From the NCBI GenBank assembly GCA_036785705.1, contig JAWUZG010000015.1:5595001-5659000 (forward strand): a DNA stretch of 64,000 nucleotides, given 5' to 3'. Under the pieces are notes generated by a model that saw only the letters and a program-made list of their open reading frames with translations, did not search any database and was not told where the DNA came from. This document shows, in pieces, positions 23,491 through 64,000 of this stretch. Source of the DNA: Acanthornis magna. Taxonomy: Eukaryota > Chordata > Aves > Passeriformes > Acanthizidae. Within the stretch, counting starts at the first letter, position 1, and each line of letters opens with the position of its first letter. The position numbers and the translations under genes were made by a program.

Positions 23491-25319
23491 GGGGACTGGA
23501 TTACCTGCCTTCTCTCCCGCCACTCTTGGATCTAGAGGGAGATGTGGAATATGTGCTCCCTGTTTAAAGACTGGCCTGGTAGTCTTGCTGTGAGAATATT
23601 TAAATTCTCTGGGCCTGGATGGATCTCTTACTCTGAAAACGGCCGATGGTTCCTCGCTGTGGCACCAGGTGAGGTCAGAGGGATCACAGCCTCCCTGGAC
23701 CCAGGTGTGAGAGATTCAACAAGTGCTGCAGCCTCTCACAGAGGGTTACACAAACCTCAGGGATACTCCTAACCTCTAAAAATATTTAGAGAAAACAGTG
23801 CTAGATCTGAGAGGGGATTTTCTGCCAGGCTAAAGCAGAAAATCTGATCTTAAATTAATCCAAGGCAGCAGCCCCACAGCAGCTGGGACACATCAGCATG
23901 ACCAAACCCAGCCTTTCTCTACACACTGTGGGGACATTTGCAAAGAGCTGTTCTCTGGCCTTAGCACAACTCCACCAAAATGACACTTCTCTAGCAGAGA
24001 CATTGCTGTTCACAGGGCTTGCTGAGCAGAACTTTTTCCTCAAGGTTTCCCTGCTGTAAGAATGATGTCCTTCACTTGTGATACAACTTCCTGCTTGTGA
24101 CAAAGTCGGTGAAGAATTGACTAATGCTTGCAAGATAAGCCCCTGGTAAATAAACTTTTGAAAGAGGAATAAATGCCAGGGATTGCAGACTCCTCAAGAA
24201 GCACAACTTCAGTTTTTAAGACCCTGTCAATCAGCCAATTAATCTTCCTTGAAATTTGAAATTTCACCTGATTTAATTGAGTCAATTATCTGAGTACTGA
24301 TTCTGCATTTTTTCTTAAAGTTTCTTGGAAGATTTTCCATTCTGAATGTATTTAAAGGTTTGAAAGCTCTTGTTTTTGTTGCTGACGTTCTTAGCAGAGC
24401 TTTGGGTGGACACAGAGGGTCAGGAACACGTCTGCCACACAGCTGTTACCACTTCCTTCCAGTCACCATAGCACATTCATTTCTCAGTGCAGCAAGAGGA
24501 TCAGGGAATACTGAATTCCCTGTTCCAGGGAATTTATCATGGATAGAAAGGATCTACAGCAATTTTGTACTTAGGAAGGCCTAGACACATGTACAGGCCC
24601 TGCTCAGCTCCTTTGCATGGGGTTTTCACATTTTCTACCTACTTTACTAGGATTTGGTCACCTGTTTAGAGGAGAAAACAAGTCGTCTGTAGAAAAAACA
24701 ATGCTCATTAATAGAAAAAAAAACCTACAGGCTGGAACAGGTGTCAGAAAGCAGTGGGCTTGCCTACAATTTTTACATCTTGAACCCATCTTTTCCCCTA
24801 ACACAGGGCCTTGTTTCAGCATCCAGATTCCATGGGGAAGGCCAAAACATCATTTCAAGCTTTCAAGATTTGTGTTTTTCTGTAAACAGTAGCACTGGGA
24901 ATATGAACTGTGGTTGCTTTACAAATGCACAGAACAAGGGAGCTGCAGGAGCAGGAACTTCAGACAATACTCACAGCTTTTACTGTGGGATGTTTCATAA
25001 GCTCCCTGTTTCTTCTAACTTACAATTAAGACACACACACACAGGTCTTGCCCAGTTCATCCCCTCTTGGGGGCTACAACTGCACTCTCCATAAGAGTCC
25101 CCATTTCTGACCCACAAATAACACCTAACACTGATGTGTACCAGTCCAACCCAACCAACGATTAAATGTTACACATCACAAATTGGACAGGCTTGGATCC
25201 AAAGGTCCCACACTTCTGAGACAGAAGAGCCAACATAAGTGAAATTACCTGTGCTCTGGAGACTGTGCAGAAATTAATATTCCTCCAGACTGAACCAAAA
25301 CTGGAAATCCAGGAACACA
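23491..25319. other. Intergenic region between convergent EYA2 and ZMYND8
   Basis: About 1.8 kb separates the two gene ends. It holds two AATAAA hexamers on the plus strand near 24147 and 24167 and a CA run at about 25031-25042. No gene, RNA or known repeat was recognised. Confidence 0.6.
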
Positions 25320-26725
25320 GAACATTTTTCTAAAACAGTTTAATAAAAAAATTGTGACGTTTCTTGAAAAATTGGAGAAACCCAAAGCATAGCGTGTGTG
25401 TCACCTGTCTTAGTCACAAAGAAACACAATTGTCAAAAAAGATATTTAAGTTTAATACAAATTTTATACAAAGAAAATGTGAAAAAATACTTCCATATGC
25501 TAAAAGCAATTATGCTTCACAAATAAGGCCAGCTAGGCTAGTTTTGACACAACTGCAATTAATGAATATTCTGTTCTCGCTTTTTTTTTTTCTTCTAATA
25601 CTTTTTTTCTCTCTAATCTGGGTACTAGCTGGAGACTGTACAAACCGCATTCTTATATAAACAATGGGAGAAATCAACATGACTAAAATGTACAACAGGA
25701 TGTACTGGAATGATATCATACAATTAATTTTCTCATATACATACATCACCTTTGCTTTGTTCAATGCTTTCGTTTTACACAACATACAAAATGGGACTAC
25801 AGTCTCAGTGTAACAGACAGCATCTCCGGGGGTACTTCCTCTCATACTGTACTGCTTCATGCTTACATAAAAACATAAATTCCATCATATAAATAATACA
25901 TGCTCTGGCCCAGCATCAAAAGTCCTTTGCCCATGTTTCCCAATCAGTGTTTTTCTCCACACCTAGTTCTTGTTCAAAGTCCTTTGGGAGGATTTTTAAA
26001 AAATAAGAAAACTGAAGCACAGGAACAAACTTTACTTTCCTCAGTCTTTGATATCAGTAATCAGAAATCCTGTTACAAGCAGCTGCTATTATACTTTCCA
26101 AATTTTCTGATCTTAGACTGAATGACATGTTAAATTAATTTTAACCTGTAAATGACAATATTTTTCAGTCTGGTCATTGTGAAAAACAGTATAAATTTTA
26201 TGGATTTCAGGTCCACATAATTTGCCTAATAGAGTTAACTGAAAAGAGATATCCTTCAGCACTTGGTTGTTCAGAGAAATTCCACAAAAGTTTCAAAGTG
26301 CAGAAATTTTTTTCAATCCAAATGCAAAAAGTTTTTCAGATTCTCAGATTATTTGACGCAGTTTCCCAAGACCAGTTTTCAGCATTAGGTTGTGGTAAGG
26401 CTGTTTTAAACCTTCCTTTTCCAACTTCAAACGTTCTTTATAAGTTAAAGTCAATACAAATATAAAAAGGAGATGGTACTCTAATGACATCCACAAATTG
26501 TACATTATTTACAAAAGAAGCATAGATTTAATATGGATCTTACCTGTCCTCAGCTTTTCTAAGCCAGCACTAATGCTTTACATTAATGTAGTGTAATTAA
26601 TGCTTTGTACACATACACAAAGCTAAAGTCTGAACCTCTGAGGTTAATCCAAAGAACTGTGTTTATTTGCCACATTTCTATTAGATTTAATTATTCCAAC
26701 AATTGTATGAACTTCTTGTTAGCAG
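25320..26725 (-). other. ZMYND8: ZMYND8 3' UTR (probable extent)
   Basis: About 1.4 kb of AT-rich sequence without exon-like ORFs follows the stop at 26726. Possible poly(A) signals on the minus strand are AATAAA at 26667-26662 (only 59 bases after the stop), ATTAAA near 26532-26527 and ATTAAA at 25344-25339. The last is followed within about 20 bases by a GT-rich run (TGTTCTGTGTTCC), so a distal end near 25.32 kb is preferred. The extent is inferred. Confidence 0.45.
25339..25344 (-). terminator. Candidate ZMYND8 distal poly(A) signal (ATTAAA)
   Basis: The variant hexamer ATTAAA on the minus strand has a GT-rich downstream element about 15-30 bases later. It is the last such combination before the intergenic gap and is not a canonical AATAAA. 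Confidence 0.35.
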
Positions 26726-54539
<27,814 letters not shown>

Positions 54540-57500
54540 CTGTAACAGATACAAAGATGGTTAAAGCCTACAACTTGATGAAAAACGTTCTAATAAGGTT
54601 ATGATTGTCAGTCACACCCTTCAAAAATATTTAATTCATCTTTTCAAAATAAGGGCATTTGCAACTTCATTCTCTCAGAACAAAATTTCAGTGATCCCTA
54701 ATGAATATTAAATGCTCAGCTCAATTACAAAGAACTTACTGATATTTTTCAAAACAAGTAAGTACACAATCAGCTGTAGAAGACAATCATAGAACAGTGA
54801 CACAGTGACAGCTCACAAAACACAAGTCAAAGCTCATCAGAGCTGGGTTAACATGTTTAATTTTTCCTTAAGCTTTCCATGCATACAACAAAACAAAATT
54901 ATGGATAAAACCATAAGGGTCAGAAGTCATCAACATCACAGAGAAACAACTGAATCATCCCCAAAACATTAACTGCACTGAAAAAAATAAAAAATCCCAG
55001 TGTTTTTGGCTACTTTCTACACAAATCTATGCAGAATATGGTGCTATATGGTGACTTCTGATTTACCAAAAGCTTGGTAACGTGTGCCAAAATAACACTT
55101 AGGGAAAGTATGAATAAATATGAAAAACACACGAAAATATAGATGGAAGGATATATAACTGAAGGAGGGAAAACAAATGTAGGAGCATTCACCTATCCTG
55201 CATTTTGTTAATAGCTATGCCAGGCTAATAACATCTGGAATTTCAACAATTCTAAGAAAAGTGTCTGCTACTGGTTCTGTAGGCACAGCCATTTCAGCAG
55301 TGCTGCCCAGCAGCAGTGTAGTGTCAGCTCTCAGAGAAACTCTTCTGTTGACATAAGTTACAAAATTTTGACAAAATGTAGTGAGCTGGTTTAAATAAAC
55401 AAACAAAAACTTTTCATGTTTTGAGCTTTGACACTACGATGTGACTTTTTTTCCTTCCTCCCCTTTTACACTTATGGGCAGCATTTAGTACCAGTTATCT
55501 GCTGACATGCCTTGGCTAAAATCAATCAATACAACATGTCTGAGGCCATTATTGTTACTTGCTGTGTTTGGATTCAAGCAAATCTGCCTCATGCTCCATT
55601 TAGCCCAAAATTTAGATTGATTTGACAATACAAAGAACTGCTATGTCACCTATGTGTGTGAAAAATACAGTGTCTCCTTCCTCCCCTCCTTAAGCAATTA
55701 TGATAATAAAAATGCCAACACAATACAAGTCTGCTGACAGGAAGCTCAGAGGGTTTGTCAGTTTAGCTGATTATGCACAGAAGGTGGCAGAAGAACTCCT
55801 TGGGCTGGATATGCTTCATATATCCCAAGAGAGCTGTGCTAATCCAGTTATCCTGGAAGAAATTGCAGCATCAGTGTCACCCAAAGCAAAGCCCACCACT
55901 AAATTAAAATGATCAAACCTAAAACCACACAAGCTTTGAATGCTATTCTTCTCATGAAAGTAGAATGGAGCTTATTCAGCATGGGAACTGTTTGCATTCA
56001 GTGATCCACAAAAACAGGATCATATGGTGTCTTTTCTCATCTTCCCATCATCACGTTAAGTCTTTGTTTCTTTATTATAATTTGCAGTTCTCAACAAAGT
56101 CCTTCCACATATTCCTAACGGCACTCAATAAGAAAATTACTCCTACTGGGAAGTGCTGACCATGCCTTAATCCTTGTTTTCCCAAAGCAGGGAGATATGC
56201 AGAATTGTCTCTCTCTACAGCAAAAGTCCTCCTCAAAGGACTTGCAAGGATCTCTGAGCCCAAGTCCCTCACCAGCAAATAAAGCCATCACTGTAACTCC
56301 CTGAAGAGACTTGGGCTTTTATTTCCAGATTGTACCTATGCAGGCACAGCTTAAACAAGGAGGCTAAATGGACTGAGTTTTCTGCTCGTCGCCCTTAATT
56401 TCTTACTTGCTGGCACAAAACTGCCACCCAGTGGAGCACACCAGTTTCCTTTTGGCTCTTTAGCCCCAGCAGCTCTAAGTATGAAAATCAGCTGTAAAGT
56501 TCCTGCCCCCACAATGTGATGCTTTTCACTTTTAAATGTTGTTTCTTTCCCAAACTAAATGATTCAGGGTCAGGAAAAGGGTTAAACTGGTATTAGCTAA
56601 ACCAGAACTGAATTACAATTCTGTCACAGCCAAATCAAGCTACAATTCAGCAGAAAAGCTGCTGATTCAAAACCAGTCTTATGAAATGGCCATACAAATA
56701 GAATATTTAGTTAAGTAATTTCAAAAACTACTTCAAGTGATGTAATTTTCCTCCTTGGTTCAAGAAGCCTGAGTGCTGGGGATTTTCAAATCAACTAGAG
56801 GTGACTCATAGACAACATCAAGAAGTTTCCTGAAATACACTTCTTCTGTTTTGTTTTTTTTTCAACTGGCAAGTTATTCAAATGCACAGAGGTTTTCTTG
56901 AGGCAATGTAAGATGTAACTGGAAAAATTAAGGAATAAACAGGAAAACAGCAATGTAAGGCATATTCTTTCAGATTTAGTTGTGCTAGTGGAATAGGCCA
57001 GTGTCTTTAAATACCATGATATGCCGCCAATTCACCAATCTCTGAGGTACCTAACAATATGAACAATCTTTTATTTCATTTGAAGTAACAAAAGAATGGC
57101 AGCACCTAACTAAATTGTTTGTGCTATGGTTTCCAATTCGAAATTAAGACAAAACAAGTTCAGGTTGCATATTGTGTGAATTTCTTTCCCTGTTTAGCAC
57201 AAACTGCTGCTTCTCCCTCCCTGGCTCTCCCAGCTGTGTGAACAGGGCTCCTGTTGTTGAGATCAAGAAACTGATCCCTGTTAAAACAACCTGTCAGGAG
57301 GAAAGCTAATTTTTAATTTTGAATAATTTCCTCAGTTTAGTGCTATTTGAAAAAAAGTTAAACAAATCTGGGGGGAAAGAACAAAAGAGACCAAATTTAA
57401 GCTCTGCAATAACTTGGTGACTGCAACAGTTACTTAAGAGGCAGACTCAAGTTTCTGCTCCAAAAAGGAACAGCCAGAATTTCTGTGACCTCTTCTATGA

Positions 57501-60500
57501 CAAGCCAATGTTTTTCAAAAGTGTTTAATAAGCAGGAACGGTCTCACCTTAGAAAGAATCTCACCAGGCCAGCTGGTCACCACTTGGCAGGTGATCCTGC
57601 AATCCCCCTGCTCCTACTGAACTCCTGTCACACACTGAGCACATCAACCCAAACCAAACTTTTCAGGCAGGCACCAATTTGTGCAGCCACACAACTTTCT
57701 AACTGAAAAGGCTGAGATCACATGCAATTACTCAGCACTCAGAAGGTTAATAAGAAATGAAATGTTCTGTGTCCTAAATGAAGTGCATTACAGGTAAATA
57801 AATTAACATTTCATTGATAAACCAATTGTACTAAAAAGAATTAACTTGCCAAACAACCTCAGTCCACTTATTTTTTTTGTGTGATTCTGGTTTCTTAGCA
57901 CAGTTTTTTAAATGTGCTTCCAGCTCAAATGAAAAAAAAAGACATCTGAAACAACTTTTTGAACACTCATTAAAAGTTACCTGGTTTTACATCACTAGGT
58001 TAGTATTAATTGGTCTGTGATTTTGTCAAGGTTGACAATAAGCACCTCTGAGTGCTCTTACAAACAATTCATTGGGGAACAGCAAGCCAACCTGAGCTTC
58101 ACCTGAAGCTTAAATCTTTGTTTCTGTATGCCATCATTTGACTAAAGGATTAGTAACTACTGCTCCCAGGAGACAGACTAAAGCATACTTAAACCCTAAA
58201 GCAATTTCATTTCATGCTTTATAACTATTTTGTAAGTCCAATTTTATGTGATGGCAACGCACTTTGTAAACAGATAACTACGGTAATGACTTAACAGAGT
58301 TTAGCTTCTAAAAACAAACCAAAGTATATTATTTATGTCAGGGATCTTATCTTGCTGCAGCATATGGAGCACAGACCACAACCAAATATTTTTACACTTT
58401 ATGTATTGCAAAGTGCTGCATTGTAAACACTCCATAGCAGTGATTCCTGACAACTGAGAAGTCTCATTTTTCTCAATAAAAGCAGGTGCCAACTCAGAAA
58501 ACCTGTAAAAGTAGGATGCTGTTTTCCTTGCATTTCCTGTGATATTCAAATGTAATTCTTCTTGAAAACAAGCAACATCAACATTCCTTACTGTAAGAAC
58601 ACAGCACAAACTGTTCAGTACCAAAGACTGACAGTGACACCCCCTTATGCTCTTCTTTACATACTCCATTTTTGTTATTTTTTTTAATTTAAAAACTTAA
58701 GCTAAATGCAGTCAAAGCAATTCCAGACCAAAGCAACAATGAAACCATGCCTACATATGTATTTCTAGGCATCTCTTACATTTGGATTATTTTCTCTACC
58801 AGTAAAGCCTTGATGAGAGCTCAAATCCACACCTAAGTCAAGGCTTCACAGCACCCTTCCACATATACAGTTTGTGCCCTTTTGCCTTCTCTAGCACTGT
58901 GGTTTGCTCACCAGGGAAGCAAGACGGTTTGGAAAAGTGATATGGCCTAAATCAACAAAAAACTTTAAATGGCATGGATGGTAATCAATGAAGAAATCTG
59001 CAAGAAAATGTAGCAAAACTAAGTTGTCCCATTTGATAGAACAGGTTTCAATTAATAATTTAGATGAATTCCAGAACTGTGCAGTCTCACAGTTAAACTT
59101 ATTATTCTGAATATTATGTTAACAAACAATTCTGTTTGTTAAAAGATTTCTGATTTTTCAAATCCATTACCTATAATATTACAGCAAGATTAATCATCTT
59201 AAAAACCTAATAAAATCATGGCTATATCTGCTAGAACTTACACTCAGCGTTGAGGAATTTTAATTTTCTGCCAGAATTTTGAAACATGATGCAGTTGCAA
59301 TCAACCACTAAAGCCCTGTTTACATTCCAGAAACTTCAACCAATGTAATTAAGCAAATCCAGTTGCTTAATGCAATAAATAACAGAGGCCAGCCATGGTT
59401 GTGTAAATTCTGATGAACCCCTACCACATTACAGTTTTACACAAGTACAAAAAGACACTGTTAGGTGTTCCTTCACTGTAGGACTTTGGGAGATAAAGAA
59501 AAAGAAACACTTCCCAACAACTTGCAAAGTAAAAGCTGAAAGGTGAGGATAAGCTGGAGCCTGACTGTGGGGGACTTGCTGCCCCAAGGCCCTCCTAAAT
59601 TGGGATTGCTTATCAGCAAGGTCTCTGCATTAGAGACAAAAGCCCAGGGCTGCACTTCTGTTCCCTGCAGGAGTCTCAGTTTCACACTGGAGTAAGAATC
59701 TCATCTCTGTGTGATTAAATACTTGGTATCACTACAGAGAAAGCTGATAGAGATGTATTATTATGAAACTGTTACAAAATCTATCATGCATTCTGGGAAT
59801 TCCATTTAATTAGTAATTTCTGTATTTATATTCATAATATACAAACATTTTACCACTGAGAGGAACTCCTAAGACCAAAGCCTTTAACACAAACCTGAAA
59901 AAAACTCTATAAAAGTCAGAACTCTCCCCATGAAGCAGTAGGGCCTCAGTGTATGATTTTATGCCAAGCTAAGACCATCTAATGGCCAGCTGTCCCTGCT
60001 GGGGCAAGGTTGCTCCCAGCCATGTCCAACATCTGCTCAACTCCCCAGTAACCTGGTTCAGAGAGAAAAGCAGATAGAAAACTACCTCTCCCACCCATGT
60101 CCTAAGAGCCAGCATAGATGTAAAGGCAATGTAAGAGATGTATGACTGATGATGGCAAGAAGAGAGTTAAAGAGCTCCTTTTAACTGGGCACTAAACAGG
60201 CAATGGTTCCAGTACCAGCTGAAATATATGAAAACCTACATGGAAGTCCATCTGCCACCACAGCTTGCTACTGTTGGCAGCTAAGTTAAACTAACAGAAA
60301 GAATTTTTTAAAAAATAATTCTTCCAGGTTAATAGGAAGAAAACACCCAGTGGAGAGTTCATTCTGTCCACAGGGAACAAATACAAGCAAAGACGGAATT
60401 TGCTCTGGAACCACAAAATGGAAATGCTCAAACATTTATCCAGAGACCTTGCAATCCCCATCCTGAAACATTTAATAAACAAGATTTGAAAGTAGTCCAT

Positions 60501-63500
60501 AAGGCTCGAAGAGAAATATAACAAGAGGTTTCTGCTGGACATGTTAATGCATCATAAGCAAAAGACAAAATATAATCATCTAATCCATGACCTCTCTCCT
60601 TCACTAAAGAGCAATCCTCTGTTGACTCAATTTATGTTTTTGGACTCTTTGCATTCTCTTTAAGCTCTCATTTCCCATTTCCAGTTCTCAGATGCCTTAT
60701 GCTTTCTTGTTTTCATTAAGAGACCAGTGTATTTTAAAACCTCGTCTTTAACACAGCTGCACATGCACAGCTTATAAGCAGATCTAAATTATAACTAGAG
60801 CAACTCTACTCCTCTTCCCCTCTTTCCCACCTTACCAGGGAGCCGTCCCCACAACTTTTTGCAGACAGGCGTTTGTGTGTAATAGTAGGGCTAATCAATT
60901 CATGATTGAGGAAAAAAATCTGGTACTACAAAAAATGATCAGTTTTCTGCTATATCAGCTGCTTGACACAGCTGACTGTGCAACAGCAGAAGCATTACAG
61001 CCAGCAAAGGAGAAGGGTAGAGAAATGCAGCTGAACACGTAGGACTCCATAGCCCTGACCCCAGCTATAGACTTGCTTTACCTATCACATTATAAAGTAA
61101 GAAGTGTCAGTGATGGCTTTAAGCTCTGGTTTTATTCCCGCCTAGCCTTATCTAAATGCTTCCTAACAAAGCTTCCCACTTCCTGCACCCAACTTGTGTA
61201 TTCCTGCCCTCTCTCTTACACCAGTTCTGGCAGTCCACCAAGCTGTTTCAGCACACTGAGCTAGTAGAAAACTGTTCATGTTTTATGGTTCAGTTAGCTT
61301 CCTGCCAGCTTAGGTATGGAAGGAAGTGGATAAAACTGCTGCATTGAGCAGTTTGACCAGCTTAGGCTGCTTTGAAACCACCGCATTACTTACACCAATT
61401 CAAAGGCTGTGTTAAGACCCATGTTACAGATTAAACAATGCATGGTTTAGTTTAGCTTAAACTGAACTGGAATTGAATTATAGCAATTAAACTGCTTATA
61501 CCAAAACAAGAATGTTCATGAAGAGGTCTGCATCAGGCTAATTGGTTTTAAAGCAATTAAATTTATTTCCCTACAACTTTCTTTAGACCCAGCCTCACAT
61601 GAGCTGTAGAAACTCCAGCAGGGCAATTTAGGTTACAGACTTGCAGCACATCTGCTGCTCTAGGTCAAGTGTGAAGCTCCACACAGTGCCATGGATTGAT
61701 CTCCTGTGCAGGCTTCTCACACATCAAAAAACCCAAACAAAGCACAAATAGCTGTGTGCTCCCCTCCAGGCTTGCCTAGATAGGGTCAACTTGCTCATCG
61801 ATATCCTTTCCAAAGCACACAAAGCAAAACTCTGCACAAGTTAAATGCTACAAGTGGGGACATTGCTGCCACCATCTCACCAGTTTAGAACTTTGCTGCA
61901 CCTTTTCCACCTTGCACAGAGCACAATAACAGTTTTAAAATTCTGGTTTGTGGCTTTTCTGCTGCAGAAACACTGCACTGAACTATTAGAGAAGCTTGTT
62001 TCAATCCAAATAACAGGAGCCCAGAAAGATTCATTACATCAGACCTGCAATGTGGCCAGCTCTTGGAGATTACATTTTTTTTACTTTTCTGAAAAGCTAT
62101 ACATTCAACTATTATAAGTTGAATCACTAATTCACAGATTAGGCTGGGTATACAAAAAAAGATAAATGGTTTACAGGTAAGTCTAAAGACTTCTTTATAT
62201 CCCACATTCTTCTCTGAAAAAAACATAAGCCTGTAAGGGCTTGGGGTGGGTGGTTGTTATTCTTGTCCTTAGAATGGTGCTGGCAGGGGTTTTATCAACA
62301 TACATGTTAAATTTAACAAACCAACTAAAGCAAATCAGTATATCATTTAAAAAAAAACCAAAACAATTCCCTTATTATTAAAGTGATTCAACCCCTGCTA
62401 AGTTTTATCTCTACTATGGTGATGTACAAATGCCATTTACATCACTCCCACTGGCATTTAAAGCACTAAAAGTCCTTCCATGCACAGACCGGTGACTTTC
62501 ACATGATGACAGCTTCAGTCAACCTAAAGCAGCAGTCATGGCTTTGTCATCAGCTGGTTCAGGGAGTTTTACCAACAGCAAACAGTATGAAAATACAAAT
62601 CCCTTTCTGCCAGGTTAAATCCCTATGAATTGACCAATTTTAATTGTTAAGAGCCCACAATGCAAGGGGAGCTGCAAGATCACACGTGTGAGAAGACTGG
62701 GAAATGAAAAACCGACCCTTTCAATAACTGTGAGATTAAATCAGCTCATGGTCCTAAGGAACTTCATCTTATCCCTACCAAATAAAAAGCAAGAAGTTTC
62801 CTGTGGGCTTAATTCATTGAAACAGCCTGTCTTGAGGTCCCAGCAGCACTAGAACTACCATGAGGAAAAGGGAACTTTTTGCATGGCCCATACATGTTTC
62901 AGGCGGATTAAAGCATCAAAACTTAAATGTGAACATCTACTTAAGTAGGTATCAGATTTTAAGTGTCTTTTAGACATTAATTATGTCAGAGTGACATAAG
63001 TAATGGTTTAGCTCACTTGAGGCGTGCAAAACTCTAATTAGTACTAGTAAGTGGGCCAGCATTCCTAAGGAGAAATAAAGACGAGATTTCATAGGCAGCT
63101 AAATGTATCTAATAACCCCCATAGTCTCACACCAAGTCCTTATATTATCAAACTCCTTCACAAACAAACTGGTCACTACAACAGCAGAAAAATGTTTCCG
63201 TTTTTAAGTTGGTTAGAAAGTTCAAGTGGCTGGGATGTGACAAGCACCACAAAGGAAGTAAGTGGTGGAGTGCAGAGCTAGGAGCTTACCCTGGTCAGTA
63301 GCAATCATTAAAGCAATAAAAACATTTACTTTCTGCTGGCTTAGAAAACTGAAATACAGAGAGCAGTAAACATTGAAAGCTGTCCAGTGGTGGAGACTGA
63401 CAGACAACATCAGAAGGAGAGAAGGGAGAAAAACATAGGGAAAATGGACAAAAGGGGCAAGTGTATCTCTTGTGAAGTGTCAGATCATGTGTACTACCTC

Positions 63501-64000
63501 ACCTAACTGTACCCTGAGAACTGAAACAAGAAATTTACTGTCTGTTACTACAAATAAAACATGAATTCAATTTTATAACTATCCTATCCACCTGTTTCCT
63601 CATTAAAAAACATGCAGATGATCTGTGTTGCATTTTCAAGACAATCCCACCTGCACATTCAGAGTTAACTTGACTTGCGAGCCCTGTCACAGAAATGTGA
63701 AGATTAACTGGGTATGTGCCAGAATTTTAAAAGGATGGTAGTAACTATTGCTGCTATTTTAGAGAAATGGCTTTCAAGTAAACTCAGCTGCAAAGTCAGT
63801 TGCAAGTACAAAAGGAGATGGACAGGCATGAATGTCCATGAAACACATATTGCTCAGGGGACTAATTTCTGTGGAAACAGAAATGCTACTGTGGTTCTTT
63901 ATTCTTAGAAAAATGGATTCATTACTGTAGGAAATACTACCTGAATAGTTTTGCTGCGACTATTATTTTCTCTTGTCTATCAAATCTAAAAATACTATTT
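54540..64000 (-). other. ZMYND8 5' intron (partial)
   Basis: No segment encoding the family's N-terminal residues before DPGSAERT was found, and there is no CpG island, so the promoter must lie beyond the window. The only exon-like object is on the opposite strand (55695-55912). The rest is plain AT-rich intron. Confidence 0.8.
55695..55912 (+). other. Orphan exon-like ORF antisense to ZMYND8
   Basis: A pyrimidine tract (TCTCCTTCCTCCCCTCCTTA) runs into TTAAG and an open frame with an ATG at 55700 and TGA at 55910-55912. The peptide has a plausible helical middle (LADYAQKVAEELLGLDM) and a basic end (PKAKPTTKLK). An AATAAA lies at 56278-56283. No homologue is recognised. It could be a terminal exon of an antisense transcript, a decayed retrocopy or chance. 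Confidence 0.25.

Noticed and set aside
54540..64000. Search for the ZMYND8 start exon and promoter
   Set aside because: No matching N-terminal codons and no CpG-rich segment were seen, so they are placed outside the window.

Overview
The window is vertebrate nuclear DNA, most likely from a bird. The evidence is split genes with GT-AG introns, low gene density, few repeats, and the only recognisable transposon remains being three short CR1-type LINE fragments. No Alu- or MIR-like SINEs were noticed. The order EYA2 then ZMYND8, tail to tail, matches the neighbourhood on human chromosome 20q13 and on chicken chromosome 20. Species cannot be fixed from the sequence alone. CR1 elements also occur in turtles and crocodilians, and the short introns are the main reason for preferring a bird. 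|| Layout. Bases 1-10215 are intron of EYA2 (plus strand). Seven coding exons between 10216 and 22668 encode the last 242 residues of EYA2, which is most of the catalytic Eya domain. Its 3' UTR runs to a poly(A) signal at 23468-23473. About 1.85 kb of intergenic DNA follows. ZMYND8 (RACK7/PRKCBP1) then runs on the minus strand. Its probable 3' UTR spans about 25.32-26.73 kb, and 19 coding exons lie between 26726 and 54539. All 19 exons join in a continuous frame of 1138 residues. This covers nearly the whole protein: basic N-terminal segment, PHD finger, bromodomain, linking zinc finger, PWWP, long acidic and Q-rich disordered region, coiled coil, MYND finger and C-terminal tail. The first coding exon, about 28 residues by comparison with human as I remember it, lies beyond 64000. 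Bases 54540-64000 are therefore its upstream intron. || Function. EYA2 is a haloacid-dehalogenase-type tyrosine phosphatase and a transcriptional cofactor of SIX proteins. ZMYND8 is a multi-domain histone reader that recruits corepressors. They are neighbours but are not known to form one pathway. || The most unusual signals are structural. (1) In ZMYND8, two mutually exclusive hairpins sit at a 5' splice site (34193-34234), one of which hides the splice site. (2) An 11-bp-arm hairpin lies just upstream of the next-but-one 3' splice site (32608-32652). (3) A two-stem hairpin with YY1-like arms lies in the EYA2 3' UTR (23364-23421). (4) A near-palindrome in an EYA2 intron carries opposed PBX-HOX-like and TCF-like sites (20560-20588). 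(5) A bromodomain exon is bracketed by two same-oriented CR1 tails. (6) The C-terminal exon of ZMYND8 differs from the human ending I know. (7) An orphan exon-like ORF lies antisense to ZMYND8 at 55695-55912. No wholly new system was found; these are candidate regulatory structures inside known genes.
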